Below are positions 1-10,077 of a stretch of 64,000 nt of DNA, one piece after another; position 1 is the stretch's first letter, and each line of letters opens with the position of its first letter. This stretch comes from Symbiodinium natans (lineage: Eukaryota > Sar > Dinophyceae > Suessiales > Symbiodiniaceae). Below the pieces are notes generated by a model, which was given only the letters and a program-made list of their open reading frames with translations, did no database searches and was not told where the DNA came from. The position numbers and the translations under genes were made by a program. The stretch lies in assembly GCA_905221605.1 (NCBI GenBank), contig CAJNDS010000030.1:186803-250802 (forward strand), in the 5' to 3' direction.

Positions 1-260
1 AGCTCCTCTAGGGGCCCTATCCCGCACAAAAATGCCTCCCACGGCGTGCAGAACGTGCAGAGGGGCGGAGATGGTGAGGACCCTGCTTGCAAACCCGAAA
101 CCCTGGGCCCTGAATCCGGAACCTTAAGCCCCTAAACCCTAAACCCTAAACCCGAAACCCGAAACCCTAAACTGAAGCCCCGAATCCCGACCTTGCTGTA
201 AGGTTGGAACCATGGGCCCTTCGTGTGGTTTTTCTTACCCTTGTTTATAGGGATCCGAAG

Positions 261-329
261 TATGGGCCCTTATCATATATGGTGCATGTAAGGGTTATAT
301 AACAAGGGGCCCAAAATAAGGGCCCTACA
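261..329. mobile_element. Short inverted-repeat element (TATGGGCCCTTAT ends)
   Basis: The left arm TATGGGCCCTTAT at 261-273 is complementary to the right arm ATAAGGGCCCTA starting at 316, a MITE-like foldback of about 69 bp. The inner and right part (271-330) recurs at 451-508, and a 44-bp element with the same kind of arms lies at 19044-19087. Confidence 0.5.
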
Positions 330-382
330 TTCCCTCAACCCTCAACCCTCAACCCTCAGCCCTCAACCCTCAACCCTCAATC

Positions 383-449
<67 letters not shown>

Positions 450-450
450 T

Positions 451-508
451 TATTATAGTGTGTATGTACAGGTTATATAACAAGGGACCCAAATTTAAGG
501 GTCCATAT
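451..508. repeat. Diverged second copy of the 271-330 repeat
   Basis: Both copies share GGTTATATAACAAGGG followed by CCCAAA and TAAGGG. This copy directly follows the CCCTCAA tract and has lost the left arm. Confidence 0.5.
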
Positions 509-916
509 TCAACGGTTTAGGGGTTTAGGGTTTAGGGTTTACAACCCTTTGTCCGTAGCCCTTATCTAGGGCATCGCAGTCTCAGAGGGTAAACTTAGTC
601 TTCAATGGATCGACATGGTATCAAACCCTAAACCCTAAACCCGAAGCACTACGCCCTAAACCCTGGCCCCTATGCGCCTTTCACATGGCATGTGGATGTC
701 TTGCCGAATTATTTGGCTCCACTAACGCCATCTAGTTGATTTCCAGTTTTGAAAAGTCTCGTCACCGCACTTTTCATATAGATTGGCAAAGTATCTCATC
801 ATACTGTATGTATCTGTATGCGCTATGTACTCATGCGTGCTTGCATGTCAGTAAGAACCTTTGGTATTCCTCCTCGGCCTCACTGTGTAGTCGCTTGCGT
901 CCGGGTAGGTTGCATC

Positions 917-2561
917 ATGGGCGCCTGGCTGGGCAAGACCGCAGCGGAGCGCCGGGGCGGGTGGGGAGATGACCCCCGAGATCTCGAGCTCTTTCCCGTG
1001 CGGATCCTGACGCCGGCTGGCGAGGTGGTTTTCGAGGAGAAGCTGCCTGGAGGCAGGACGGTGAGGTCCGTGCTGAAGTCCCTCCGCACCGGCGCGCCTG
1101 GCAGGCTCACGCTGCTGAAGGGTAGCAGCGTCATTCGCCAGAGCGCGAAGATCTCGGAACTCAACCTGTCTGAGGAGGACGTCCTCTGCCTTGTCAAGAG
1201 ATTCACCACCACCTACGTGCCATTCACTGAAAGTGGCGAAGTGCAGCCCCACTACATGGTGAAGTGTCTTCTTCTCGGGGCCGCGGAGGCTGGTAAGCCT
1301 CTTACTTAGCCAAGAGTTCAACTTTGAACTTTTTGGGTTTCCTTAGTTTAGGGTTTAGGGTTTAGGGTTTAGGGTTTAGGGTTTAGGGTTTTTCGTAGGA
1401 AGAATAAAGTTTGGCCTTTTTCCCCTTTTGGCTATTGGAGAAGTGAGGACTTCCTGGTCGCAGGCCGTATGCCGCGAAGAAGTTGGCGATCGCTACAAGG
1501 CCACGATCGGCGTCGACTTCAAGGCCAAATCGGCCTAAAGCCCGAAGCCCTAAGCCCTAAACCCTAAGCCCTAAGCCCTAAGCCCTAAGCCCTAAGCCCT
1601 AAACCCTAAACCCGATACCCTTCAAGGTCAGGCGCTTGCAATCCGAGGCTGGATACAGGATCAGGGTGCAGCTTTGGGATGTCGCGGGAGAGCTGCGTTT
1701 CAGGCCGAAACCTAGTAGCAGAGTAGGTAACCTTTAACCATTTTGGGGTTTAGGGTTTAGGGTTTAGGGTTTAGGGTTTAGGGCAACCTGTAACCTTTTC
1801 GGGGTAGTAGAATCCCCTTAAGAATCCCAAAGGTTCACCTTTAATTCCCCCAGGTTACTGGACAACTAAGGAAGTTCGACGTGCTTCTCAAAGGAGCCTC
1901 TGGCATCCTGGCATTCTTCTCCCTGGCGAAGCCGGATACCCTGAGGCTTAGGGACACTTGGGAGTTCCTTTTTAGTTTTTTGGGTTTAGGGTTTAGGGTT
2001 TAGGGTTTAGGGATACTTGGGAATACATTTTCTTGGTAGCCCAGTGGTACCCTTTGCCCTTTTTTGGTTAGCCCAAGTTTTAATTTTTGTGTACTACGCC
2101 CAAATCATAGTTTTCTGCCGGGCTATTCCAAGCTCAGTATAGGAGGGAAGTCATCCAGATGTTGGATGACGCCGTAGAGAAATATCCCACGAGCTGCCAG
2201 CATGTTTGCTTGGTGGCAACGCACGCAGACGTTCCAGATGCTGCATTAGAAGAAGAGGCCGCAGGTGTTGCACGACAGAGACTTTGGCATTGCGGGGGTA
2301 GCATTTGGGATTTGTAAGAGTAAAAGAGTACTTAAACTTCAACTCAAGAAGGGAACATAGATTTTAAATTTCGAATACGATTCCAAACCGTGAACTAGGA
2401 GAGGGTGGCCTTTCTTTGCAGTCTCCCTGAAATCTGAAGCTGGCGTGGATGACCCGCTCTTCGCATGGCTCGACGCGATCATGGAGGATAACACTGGGCT
2501 CCACAAACGCACTGGGAGCTTCGAATCGTTGCGTTCACAGCTTCCTGCTCTCCCTGTGTAG
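917..2561 (+). CDS. Ubiquitin-like/Rab-type small GTPase fusion protein, 6 exons
   Basis: Rebuilt exons: 917-1296, 1448-1523, 1627-1703, 1871-1945, 2143-2297, 2422-2561. Together they give 903 nt, that is 300 codons plus TAG. Residues ~20-100 look like a ubiquitin-type beta-grasp fold (inferred from pattern). The rest follows Rab/Ras order: P-loop GAAEAGKTS across exons 1-2, switch I ATIGVDF, switch II WDVAGELRFR, and SLKSEAGVDD where the SAK loop is expected. The usual NKxD base-specificity motif is replaced by THAD, and the catalytic Gln after DxxG is Glu, so GTP binding or hydrolysis may be altered. There is no C-terminal prenylation cysteine (ends LPALPV). Donors 1-4 are GC with AG|G acceptors; intron 5 is GT-AG. 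An in-frame ATG at 818 also exists; 917 was chosen because the coding-like, GC-rich segment begins there. Likely a signalling or trafficking GTPase relative; the exact role is unknown. Confidence 0.85.
1297..2142. repeat. Telomeric repeat tracts inside introns 1-4 of the GTPase gene
   Basis: Intron 1 (1297-1447) holds about six TTTAGGG units at 1344-1390. Intron 2 (1524-1626) holds CCCTAAG/CCCTAAA units. Intron 3 (1704-1870) holds TTTAGGG at 1746-1783. Intron 4 (1946-2142) holds TTTAGGG at 1982-2012 and a short inverted-repeat element. Intron 5 (2298-2421) has none. The feature span also covers exons 2-4. Confidence 0.85.
2032..2132. mobile_element. MITE-like element, CTTGGTAGCCCAG family, inside intron 4
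   Basis: It begins CTTGGTAGCCCAGTGGTACC and ends GCCGGGCTATTCCAAG, an imperfect inverted repeat. Relatives lie at 5244-5334, 29759-29855 and 41702-41880. Its right end is 10 bases before exon 5 of the GTPase gene. Confidence 0.6.
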
Positions 2562-3080
2562 GGTTTGGGGTTTAGGGTTTAGGGTTTAGGGTTTAGGGTT
2601 TAGGGTTTAGGGTTTAGGGTTTAGGGTTTAGGGTTTAGGGTTTAGGGTTTAGGGTCTCACAGCTTCCTTCTTGAAGCCGAAGCCGCTTCAGCAACCTCTT
2701 TGCCCCACAGAAAAGAGTCTGTGGCAAAGCACTGTCTTTCTCTACCATCTGCTTACTTAGGAGCCCAATAGGTGAACTTTAAACTTTTTGGGTATACTGA
2801 ACCCCTACTAAACGAGAAGTTTAAAGTTTTTTGAGCCAGGGTATGGGGCAACGAAGCTGAAGAACCCCCCATAAAAAATAGAGAGTAGTCCCTCCATTGC
2901 CCTTACAGGGAAGAAGCTATTTCTCTCTTATTTTGGGGGGGTTCTTAATCACATAGTCGTTCTGCGAAGAGCCTACCAGGCAGTCAGTTCGAGGATCATC
3001 TAGGGCTTCGGAAGCAGGGTTTAGGGTTTAGGGTTTAAGGGTTTAGGGTTTAGGGTTTAGGACTACCGGGCTAGCAGTTT
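2562..3080. repeat. Downstream flank of the GTPase gene with TTTAGGG tracts
   Basis: A TTTAGGG array (about 12 units, 2567-2655) starts directly after the stop codon, its GGG overlapping the TAG context. A second tract is at 3017-3060. Between them are short inverted repeats, including AACTTTAAACT near 2773 and its complement near 2819. No gene seen. Confidence 0.75.
2860..2946. mobile_element. 87-bp hairpin element (AAGAACCCCCC ends)
   Basis: The left arm at 2860-2885 (AAGAACCCCCCATAAAA, then TAGAGAG) is complementary to the right arm at 2922-2946 (CTCTCTTATTTTGGGG, then GTTCTT) over about 24 bases with small indels. This is a typical MITE-like foldback. I found no second copy in the window. 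Confidence 0.5.
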
Positions 3081-3328
3081 CGGAGCCCTACTTTCTAAAC
3101 TAGATAACCTACTTTCGAAGCCTGCTGATCTTTTGCCTGCAACATGAAACCGGTCGCACGCCTCCCTGCCCTCCCCCCCTCCCCACCAGAATGGTCATGA
3201 TCTATCAGCGGCTTTCTGGGCAGTGGGACGGTTCGGACTGGAGTTAACCTTCCCGCTACCACCATACTCCTGCTCTTGTCTTCGCACAATGGCGCTTCGC
3301 AATCACCCTTCTGATCTTGTACATCAGC

Positions 3329-3394
3329 ACCACCACAACTACCACCGCCACCGGCGTCGTCATCGTCGCCATCATCATCATCATCGTCGTCGTG

Positions 3395-3435
<41 letters not shown>

Positions 3436-3470
3436 CGTCGCAGTCGTCGTCTTCGTCGTCTTCATCACCA
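3329..3470. repeat. CGT/TCG trinucleotide microsatellite
   Basis: Dense GTC/CGT triplets (purest at 3387-3432) mixed with CAC and CAT triplets. All open frames through it are homopolymer-like (His/Arg, Val/Ile or Thr/Met), so it is not read as coding. The flanks 3081-3328 hold no recognisable exon. Confidence 0.85.
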
Positions 3471-3489
3471 AAGCCGAAGCCGCAAACCC

Positions 3490-5040
3490 TGGACTCTGGG
3501 CCCTGAACCCTCGACCCTAAACGCTAAACCCGAAACCCTAAACCACCCTGAGCCCAGTTGGGATGTAAGTTTGGGGGCTTGTTGGGGTGTTTAGGGTGGG
3601 AACGGCATCCCATCTTCGGGTTAGACAAGACCCTGTCCTGAATCCACCACCAAACTGCCACAAAACCCTAAACGGCAAACCCTAGACCCTAAACCCTGCA
3701 CCCCTAAACCCCTAAACCCCTAAACCCCCTCAACCCCTCAACCCCTAAACTAGGCCCTAAACCCCTAAACCCCAAAACCCCAAAACCCCCAAACCCCTAA
3801 ACCCCTAAGCCCCAAAACCCCCCTAACCCCTTAGCCCGTAAGCCCCTGAACCCCTAACGCCTCACCCCCTCAACCCCTCAACCCCTCAACCCCTCAACCC
3901 CTAAACCCCTAAACCCCTAAACCCCTAAACCCCTAGACCCCGACACCTAAACTCCTAAACCCCGAAACCCTAAGCCCCTAAACCCTAAACCCTAAAGCCT
4001 AAACCCTAAACCCTAAACCCTAAACCCTAAACCCTAAACCCTAAACCCTAAACCCTGAACCCTAAACCCTAAACCCTAAACCCTAAACCCTAAACCCTAA
4101 ACCCTAAACCCTAAACCTAACCCCTAAACCCCTAAACCCTAAACCCTAAACCCTAAACCCTAAACCCTAAACCCTAAACCCTAAACCCTAAACCCTAAAC
4201 CCTAAACCCTAAACCCTAAACCCTCAACCCTCAACCCTAAACCCTAAACCCGTCCTACCCTCCAAGCTGCGCTAGGTGCAGCCGCAAGACAGGAGCCCTG
4301 CGCTGGACCAGGTCGAACCATTCCTGGCGGAGGGGATTTAGGTTTAGGGTTTAGGGTTTAGGGTTTAGGGTTTAGGGTTTAGGGTTTAGGGTTTAGGGTT
4401 TAGGGTTTAGGGATTGAGGGTTTAGGGTTTAGGATTTGGGCTTTGGGGGATTGGGGGCTTTAGGCGGTGGAGATCAGGGCGTCCTGAGGGCGTGTGAAGG
4501 GTTTGGGGCTTGGTGGTGGTCGGGGGTACGGGGGTGTGGGCGCGGTGGGGGTGCGTTTAAGGTTGGTTAAGAGTTTAGTGCATGGTTCCCGGGTAGCTGG
4601 CTCCCCGAATTTTCGATTAAAGTACGGAGCCTTGCATTCAATGTAAGAGTATGAGAAGACAGTCATGTAGATTCCTGCCCAGGTATCCTGCAGAAGTCCG
4701 GCACATGTTATGAATGAAATGCTGCAGCCGAGCCTGTGTAAGCTGCATTTTTTTTGGACCAAATAGGGACACAATAAGGACCCTAAGCCCTAAACCCTAA
4801 ACCCTAACCCTAAACCCTAAACCCCAAACCCTAAACCCTAGACCCTAAACCCTAGACCCTGAAGAACCTTAGAGCCCCAGAAAGCGCGTCCATCCCCAGG
4901 TCCGCACGTCCAAAAAACCTGAAGGTCACGAGGGTTCTTAGACTTCCTTGCGTGATGAAGGTCATCCGGTTTAGGGTTTAGGGTTTAGGATTTGGGGTTT
5001 AGGGTTTAGGGTTTAGGGCTAGGGTTTAGGGCTAGGGTTT
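3490..5040. repeat. Gene-free region of C-rich then G-rich telomeric arrays
   Basis: CCCTAAA and CCCCTAAA/CCCCTCAA variants run from about 3660 to 4252 (pure CCCTAAA at 3963-4252, about 40 units). The orientation flips to TTTAGGG at 4328-4430. CCCTAAA returns at 4780-4860 and TTTAGGG at 4970-5040. The stretch 4440-4780 is non-repetitive but shows no exon I can support. Confidence 0.8.
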
Positions 5041-5049
5041 TTGTCGCAG

Positions 5050-5155
5050 GCCCAAAGGGCAGAGGCCGAGTTGGCACAGGGGCGAGCGGAGAAGGAAGAG
5101 GTGGCGCAGGCGCGTGGGGACCGTGAGCTGCGCGCTCGTCATCTTTCTCAAGGGA
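5050..5155 (+). CDS. Candidate exon, Ala/Glu/Arg-rich coiled coil
   Basis: After GTCGCAG the frame reads AQRAEAELAQGRAEKEEV and on to ARGDRELRARHLSQ, strongly helical with heptad-like charge. The donor is unsure: AG|GC and AG|GT sites inside it would shorten the exon. It is followed at once by a TTTAGGG array. Probably part of the Glu/Lys/Arg-rich gene that continues to 31,218. Confidence 0.45.
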
Positions 5156-5243
5156 TTTAGGGTTTAGGGTTTAGGGTTTAGGGTTTAGGGTTTAGGGTTT
5201 AGGGTTTTCAGGGTTTATAGGGTTTAGGGTTTGCGGACATCTT

Positions 5244-5334
5244 CTTGGTAGCCCAGTGGTAACTTGTTTTGTTCGCCCAATTTTGGTTCAAGGTTCCCTG
5301 GGCACTTTTTAAATATGGTTACTGAACTACCAAG
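5244..5334. mobile_element. MITE-like element, CTTGGTAGCCCAG family, full length
   Basis: The left end CTTGGTAGCCCAGTGGTAAC is complementary to the right end GGTTACTGAACTACCAAG. It is 91 bp long, with terminal repeats of about 18-20 bases and one or two mismatches. Confidence 0.65.
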
Positions 5335-5998
5335 TCCTTCAAAGAGGATGTAGGGTTGAGGATTTAGGACTTAGTTCCCTCAACAGCTGGATGCCTGTTC
5401 ATTCGCCCCACCCCCCCCAATTCTCCCAAATCTCAAATCCCCTCAAGAACTCGAGAACTATAAGAAGACACCTGCCGAAACACCGAGACCATCAGGAGAT
5501 TCAATCGCCAGGGGCAGGTGTCACGTCCTCTGAGTATTTCTTTCTGGGTCTTTTGGAGCTTTGCAAAGGCTCGGACGGGTTTTGGGAACGGTTTGAGGAT
5601 TGCGGGCAACCAGACGTAACAACCTGTCTTATAGGGTTCTTGAGGGAGGGTTTCATGGGGGGTAGGTACCTAGAAAACCTTAGGGACCTTTCGGGAGCCT
5701 TGGCCAGTTAGGGAGGAGTATTGGAGAACCTGGGGCTGCATACCCCCCTTGAACCCCCTTCCCTGAAGAACCCTATATTTCAACTCTAAACCCTAAACTT
5801 TATAAACCCTCAAACTGATTCTTATCCTGGTTCTTCTTCGGCCCTAAACTTAACCACCAGGTCCCCAAAGCCCCCCATCACCAAACCCGAAACCCTAAAC
5901 CCTAAACTCCAAACCTAATACCTAAACCCCAAACCCTAAACCCTAAACCCTTAAGAACCCTAAGAAAGGTAACACGTTGTCCAGATGTCTTGTTGCAG
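5335..5998. other. Mostly unique sequence, no supported gene
   Basis: A 106-codon open frame at 5391-5711 has low-complexity start sequence and no recognisable domain. The region contains a perfect 10-bp inverted repeat (GACACCTGCC at 5467-5476, GGCAGGTGTC at 5513-5522). CCCTAAA variants resume at 5880-5950. Confidence 0.4.
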
Positions 5999-6055
5999 GC
6001 CCCAAATTCCTTGGCCAACAATGCACAGGCCTGCTTTGGGAACTCGAGCCTGCCT
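5999..6055 (+). CDS. Weak candidate exon
   Basis: It follows TTGTTGCAG and reads APNSLANNAQACFGNSSLP before CCCTAAA-type repeats begin. Support is only the acceptor and an open, non-repetitive frame. Confidence 0.25.
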
Positions 6056-6099
6056 AAACCCTGGATCCTAAGCCCTAAACCCTAAGCTGCTTGTGCTTC

Positions 6100-6798
6100 A
6101 TTTTGGTTTAGGGTTTAGGGTTTAGGGTTTAGGGTTTAGGGTTTAGGGTTTAGGGTTTAGGGTTTAGGGTTTAGGGTTTAGGGTTTAGGGTTTAGGCTTT
6201 AGGGTTTAGGGTTTAGGGTTTGGGAGCAAAGTACCTTTCGGGACCGGTGCTTGAGTCGGGAAACGTCGGAGCGGAGTGCCAGAAAAAAGAAAAATGCCCC
6301 CCCTTCCTCCGCCGATCTGGGTCCTGGTGAGGGTTGAGGGTTGAGAGTTTAGGGTTTAGGGTTTATGGTTTAGGGTGTAGGGAGACCACTAGACCCTGCC
6401 TAAACTCCGAGCCCTCAGGCGTTGCTTGGTCGGAACTTGCAGCTTTCCTTCGTCCCCTGCCTTAGGGTTTAGGGTTTAGGGTCTAGGGTCTAGGGTTTAG
6501 GGTTTAGGATTTAGGGTCCCTTTCCCTGATGCATGTCGAGCATGTGTGTTTTGACATCCCGACTATAAATCCAGAACCCGGAACCCAAAACTCTACAGCC
6601 TAAAGTGGCTTATCAGCCCGAAACCCGAAACCCGAAACCCGACCCTAAACCCTAAACCCTAAACCCTAAACCCTAAACCCGAAACCCGAAACCCTAAACC
6701 CTAAACCCTAAACCCTAAACCCTAAACCCTAAACCCTAAACCCTAAACCCTAAACCCTAAACCCTAAACCTTAAACCCTAAACCCTAAACCAACTACT
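6100..6798. repeat. TTTAGGG array then CCCTAAA array
   Basis: TTTAGGG runs at 6104-6220 (about 16 units). A mixed stretch with scattered TTTAGGG variants extends to 6510. CCCGAAA and CCCTAAA run at 6616-6790, ending just before the acceptor of the exon at 6801. Confidence 0.85.
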
Positions 6799-6800
6799 AG

Positions 6801-6888
6801 GTCTCTAAAGGCCCTCAGCTATGCCAGAGCCCTGGTACAAAGACATGGCGAGGACCTGGCGGCTCGGCTGCTCCTTGATGAGGCGGAG
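6801..6888 (+). CDS. Candidate exon, helical Ala/Leu-rich segment
   Basis: After CTACTAG the frame reads SLKALSYARALVQRHGED then LAARLLLDEAE and meets a GT donor (GAG|GTACCT). It is 88 nt of GC-rich coding character, flanked by CCCTAAA upstream and TTTAGGG downstream. Confidence 0.5.
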
Positions 6889-7147
6889 GTACCTCGGCTT
6901 AGGGTTTAGGGTTTAGGGTTTAGGGTTTGGGGTTTAGGGTTTAGGGTTTATGGTTTAGAGAGATGGCGTTTTTTTGCGTCAACTGAGGCTTGCTCCTGAA
7001 ATTTGTGTCCCTTTCTGTGGTAAAGGAGTTGATCAGCGAACCCTCAATGCAAGCCCTCAACCCTAAACACTAAACCCTAAACCCTCAGCCCTAAACCCTA
7101 AACCCTAAACCCTGAATAGAACTTAGGGATGAGCCGCGGCCTTACAG

Positions 7148-7204
7148 GCTGAACTGGAGCACGTCACTCCCGAGGAGGTTGCGAAAAAAGCTCAGGACGC
7201 GCGG
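7148..7204 (+). CDS. Candidate exon, acidic/basic helix
   Basis: It follows CCTTACAG and reads AELEHVTPEEVAKKAQDAR. The donor is uncertain: GAG|GTTGCG or a later site. Same residue character as the neighbouring exons. Confidence 0.45.
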
Positions 7205-7682
7205 GGGTTGGGGCCAGCTGGAGCGGGGGAGTGCAAGGGACGAATGGTGTTGAGTTTGAGGGGATTTAAGACCCTCAAACCCGCGAACCCTAAACCCTAA
7301 CCCCTAGACCCTAAACCCTAAACCCTAAACCCTAAACCCTGTACCCTGTAGACCCTAAACCCTAAACTCTACAAGGGTAGGGGGTGGGCAGCTCCGCCTC
7401 GGTCCTCTAGCTTCCGAGCTTTTTGCCTTACTAGTTCTGTTTAGGGAGTTGGGGGAGCTAGGTCTCCCACATCTCTCTATATGAGGTTAGTTATCTAGTT
7501 TAGGGTTTAGGGTTTAGGGTTTAGGGTTTAGGGTTTAGGGTTTAGGGTCAGTTCTCTGCACTCTGGTCTGTTTTGGGGTACCCTAAACATTCAGGCCCGA
7601 CCCAGAAGGGGGCCCTAATGTAGAGCCGCCTCCAGATAACTCTGTTCAGGATCATATAGCGACCCGCGTTCTACGAAGAAGC

Positions 7683-8280
7683 GAGTCAGGCCAAAACCCT
7701 AAACCCTAAACCCTAAACCCTAAACCCTAAACCCTAAACCCTAAACCCTAAACACTGTTAAACCCTAAACCCTAAACCCTAAACCCTAAACCCTAAACCC
7801 TAAACCCTAAACCCGAAACCCTAAACCCTAACAAGGAGATGGAGAGGGACCGGCAGCGACAAGCAGAGGAGGCCCGGGTGTGACTTTCGGGTTGTTGCTT
7901 TTTTTGGTGGAACAACCCTAAACCCTAAACCCTAAACCCTAAACCCTAAACCCTAAATCCTAAACCCTAAACCCTAAACCCTAAACCCTAAACCCTAAAC
8001 CCTAAACCCTAAACCCTAAACCCTAAACCCTAAACCCTAAACCCTAAACCCTAAACCCTAAACCCTAAACCCTAAACCCTAAACCCTAAACCCTTAAACC
8101 TAAACCCTAAACCCTAAACCCTAAACCCTAAACCCTAAACCCTAAACCCTAAACCCTAAACCCTAAACCCTAAACCCTAAACCCTAAACCCTAAACCCTA
8201 AACCCTAAACCCTAAACCCTAAACCCTAAACCCTAACCCTAAAGCCCAAACCCTAAACCCTAAACCCCAAAGTATAAATA
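7683..8280. repeat. Large CCCTAAA arrays either side of a micro-exon
   Basis: CCCTAAA runs at 7693-7832 and again at 7915-8280 (about 50 units, with rare CCCTTAAA or CCCTAAAG variants). The second is one of the longest near-pure telomeric tracts in the window. Confidence 0.9.
7836..7871 (+). CDS. Candidate micro-exon EMERDRQRQAEE
   Basis: It is 36 nt, bounded by AACAAG|GAG and GAG|GCCCGG, giving EMERDRQRQAEE in phase 0 at both ends. It matches the AG|G...AG|GC pattern of the 13-17 kb micro-exon array and is probably the same gene. Confidence 0.5.
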
Positions 8281-8339
8281 GTCGCCCTAAACCCTACACC
8301 CGAGATCTTAAACCCTAGACCCTAGACCCCCGAACCTTA

Positions 8340-8575
8340 AATCTCTTTTTCGAAATGTGTATAAACCTGAATGGCCAAATGGGCGCACAAATTTTGCCTA
8401 GTCGTGGGCGGCCAGTGTATTTGCCAAAAGTCGTGGGCGGACCCCCCCTGAACGGCCACCACTTTTTGCCAAAACTCGTGGGCGGACCGACCGGGCTGGC
8501 CAGCAAATTCTTTCCCGACAGGCCCGAAAAATTTGCACCAATCCAAAAACTCGTGGGCAGACCCCCCCCCCCCCA
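8340..8575. repeat. Irregular repeat of a GTCGTGGGCGGACC-type motif
   Basis: The motif TTTGCCAAAAGTCGTGGGCG or a close variant occurs four times (near 8393, 8419, 8467 and 8535), spaced about 26-70 bases. Each is followed by GGCC or a C-run, and the last ends in a long C-tract. It is unlike the surrounding telomeric DNA. Open frames cross it on both strands, but none has a start, splice or domain signal I trust. Confidence 0.6.
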
Positions 8576-8639
8576 ACAACCCCCGCTGCCCCCCTCACTT
8601 TTTCCTATGACATTGCGCCGCTCTAGCGAAATAAAGAAC

Positions 8640-9614
8640 CCTAAACCCTTAACCCTAACCCCAAACCCTAGACCCTAAACCTTAAACCCCAAAACATCCT
8701 AGCTGCCTACGGCGTGGAAGACCACCCAAACAACCCTTGCACCCGCCCCCCACACCCCCCCCTTCACCTAGGGTTTCATGGCGTCGGGGTAGGGTTTACT
8801 TAGGGTTTAGGGTTTAGGGTTTAGGGTTTAGGGTTTAGGGTGTAGGGTGTAGGGTGTAGGGTTTAGGGTTCAAGGCCCAGGGTTCAAGATTTACGTTTAG
8901 AGTTCAGGCGGGTTCCTGGACTTAGGGTGTAGGCTTCTCTAACTCCGAGGCTTCCTGTATGTATGTTCAATGCTCAGGGTTTAGGGTTTAGGGTTTAGGG
9001 TTTAGGGTTTAGGGTTAGGGTTTAGGGTTTAGGGTTTAGGGTTTAGGGTTTAGGGTTTAGGGTTTAGGGTTTAGGGTTTAGGGAAGGGTTCATTGAAGCG
9101 AGAACAGCTTCGTAAATGTTATGGGATCCAAAGGGTGGGTGGATAGATACGATACCAGAGTAGAGAGCTTCGCGAGTGAATGATGGGACTTGAAATTAAG
9201 CTCTGCGCCCCAAAACCTAAGCCCAAAACTCTAAGCCCTAAACCCTGAGGGGTTCAAGCCCTAGCCTGAAAAGTTACTAGACCAGACCCGGGCGTCCCTA
9301 AGCCCTAAACCCTAACCTAGACCCTATAGACGCTCAACCCAGATTGTGACCACCAGGGCTTCTGTGGATCATGGTAAACCGGCGGCGTTTGCAGGGTTTA
9401 GGGTTTAGGGTTTTAGGGTTTAGGGTTTAGGTGTAGGGTTTAGGGTTTGGGGTTTAGGGTTTAGGGTTTAGGGTTTAGGGTTTAGGGTTTAGGGTTGAAG
9501 GAAGTGAAGAGAGCTTGGCACGACTGTTGTAGTCTGGCTTCTGGCGCCGCATGTGGGGGGGTCCTTGGTCAGGGGTGACCTTGCCAGAGACTCCAATACG
9601 CCTCAGTTCATTGA
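8640..9614. repeat. Mixed TTTAGGG and CCCTAAA tracts
   Basis: TTTAGGG at 8800-8870, 8977-9084 and 9394-9496; CCCTAAA variants at 8640-8690 and 9220-9330. The unique islands between (for example 8700-8780, 9085-9200, 9497-9614) show no supported exon. Confidence 0.8.
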
Positions 9615-9845
9615 GGAATTTTCCTTAAAAAATGTAAGGAGCCCGATTATAATTTAAGGAAGATTCCTTAAACCATGTAAGGAGCCCTACGATAATTTAA
9701 GGAAGATTCCTTAAACCATGTAAGGAGCCCTACGATAATTTAAGGAAGATTCCTTAAATCATGTAAGGAGCCCTACGATAATTTAAGGAATATTCCTTAT
9801 ACCATACAAGGAGCCCGATTCTACTTTAAGGAATACCCCTTAATC
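9615..9845. repeat. 43-bp tandem repeat, five copies, palindromic core
   Basis: The motif TTCCTTAAA starts at 9621, 9664, 9707, 9750 and 9793, an exact 43-base period. Each junction makes a palindrome of the form TTTAAGGAAGATTCCTTAAA. Copies 2-4 are almost identical; the outer two are diverged. Confidence 0.9.
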
Positions 9846-9859
9846 AAGGGGTTTTGGAG

Positions 9860-10053
9860 TCCCTGGGTTTAGGGTTTAGGGTTTAGGGTTTAGGGTTTAG
9901 GGTTTAGGGTTTTAGGGTTTAGGGTTTAGGGTTTAGGGTTTAGGGTTTAGGGTTTAGGGTTTAGGGTTTAGGGTTTAGGGTTTAGGGTTGAGGGTCACCG
10001 CCTTCTTTGCTTTTTTGCACCGATGTTTTGACCCCTTGGCATGAACCTGCCAG
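9860..10053. repeat. TTTAGGG array
   Basis: About 17 TTTAGGG units at 9865-9988, followed by about 65 bases of unique sequence leading to the acceptor of the next micro-exon. Confidence 0.9.
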
Positions 10054-10077
10054 GCCGCAAGGAAGAACAAAGAAGAG
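10054..10077 (+). CDS. Candidate micro-exon AARKNKEE
   Basis: It is 24 nt between CTGCCAG|GCC and GAG|GCCGTG and reads AARKNKEE, phase 0 at both ends. It matches the short type of the 13-17 kb micro-exons. Confidence 0.45.

Larger units (their letters stand above)
1..916. repeat. Upstream flank with telomere-type and CCCTCAA repeats
   Basis: No gene seen. It holds CCCTAAA units near 125-175, a tandem CCCTCAA variant tract at about 340-448, a few TTTAGGG units near 520-540, CCCTAAA units near 630-660, and two related copies of a short repeat (see 261-329 and 451-508). The last 150 bases before the ATG at 917 are free of telomeric units and may hold the 5' untranslated region. Confidence 0.75.

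Noticed and set aside
3223-3594. His/Arg-, Val- and Thr-rich open frames
   Set aside because: Pure trinucleotide-repeat translation in all frames.
3963-4252. A true chromosome end (telomere)
   Set aside because: The tracts are internal, switch orientation many times and lie between exons on both sides; no tract runs to a sequence end.
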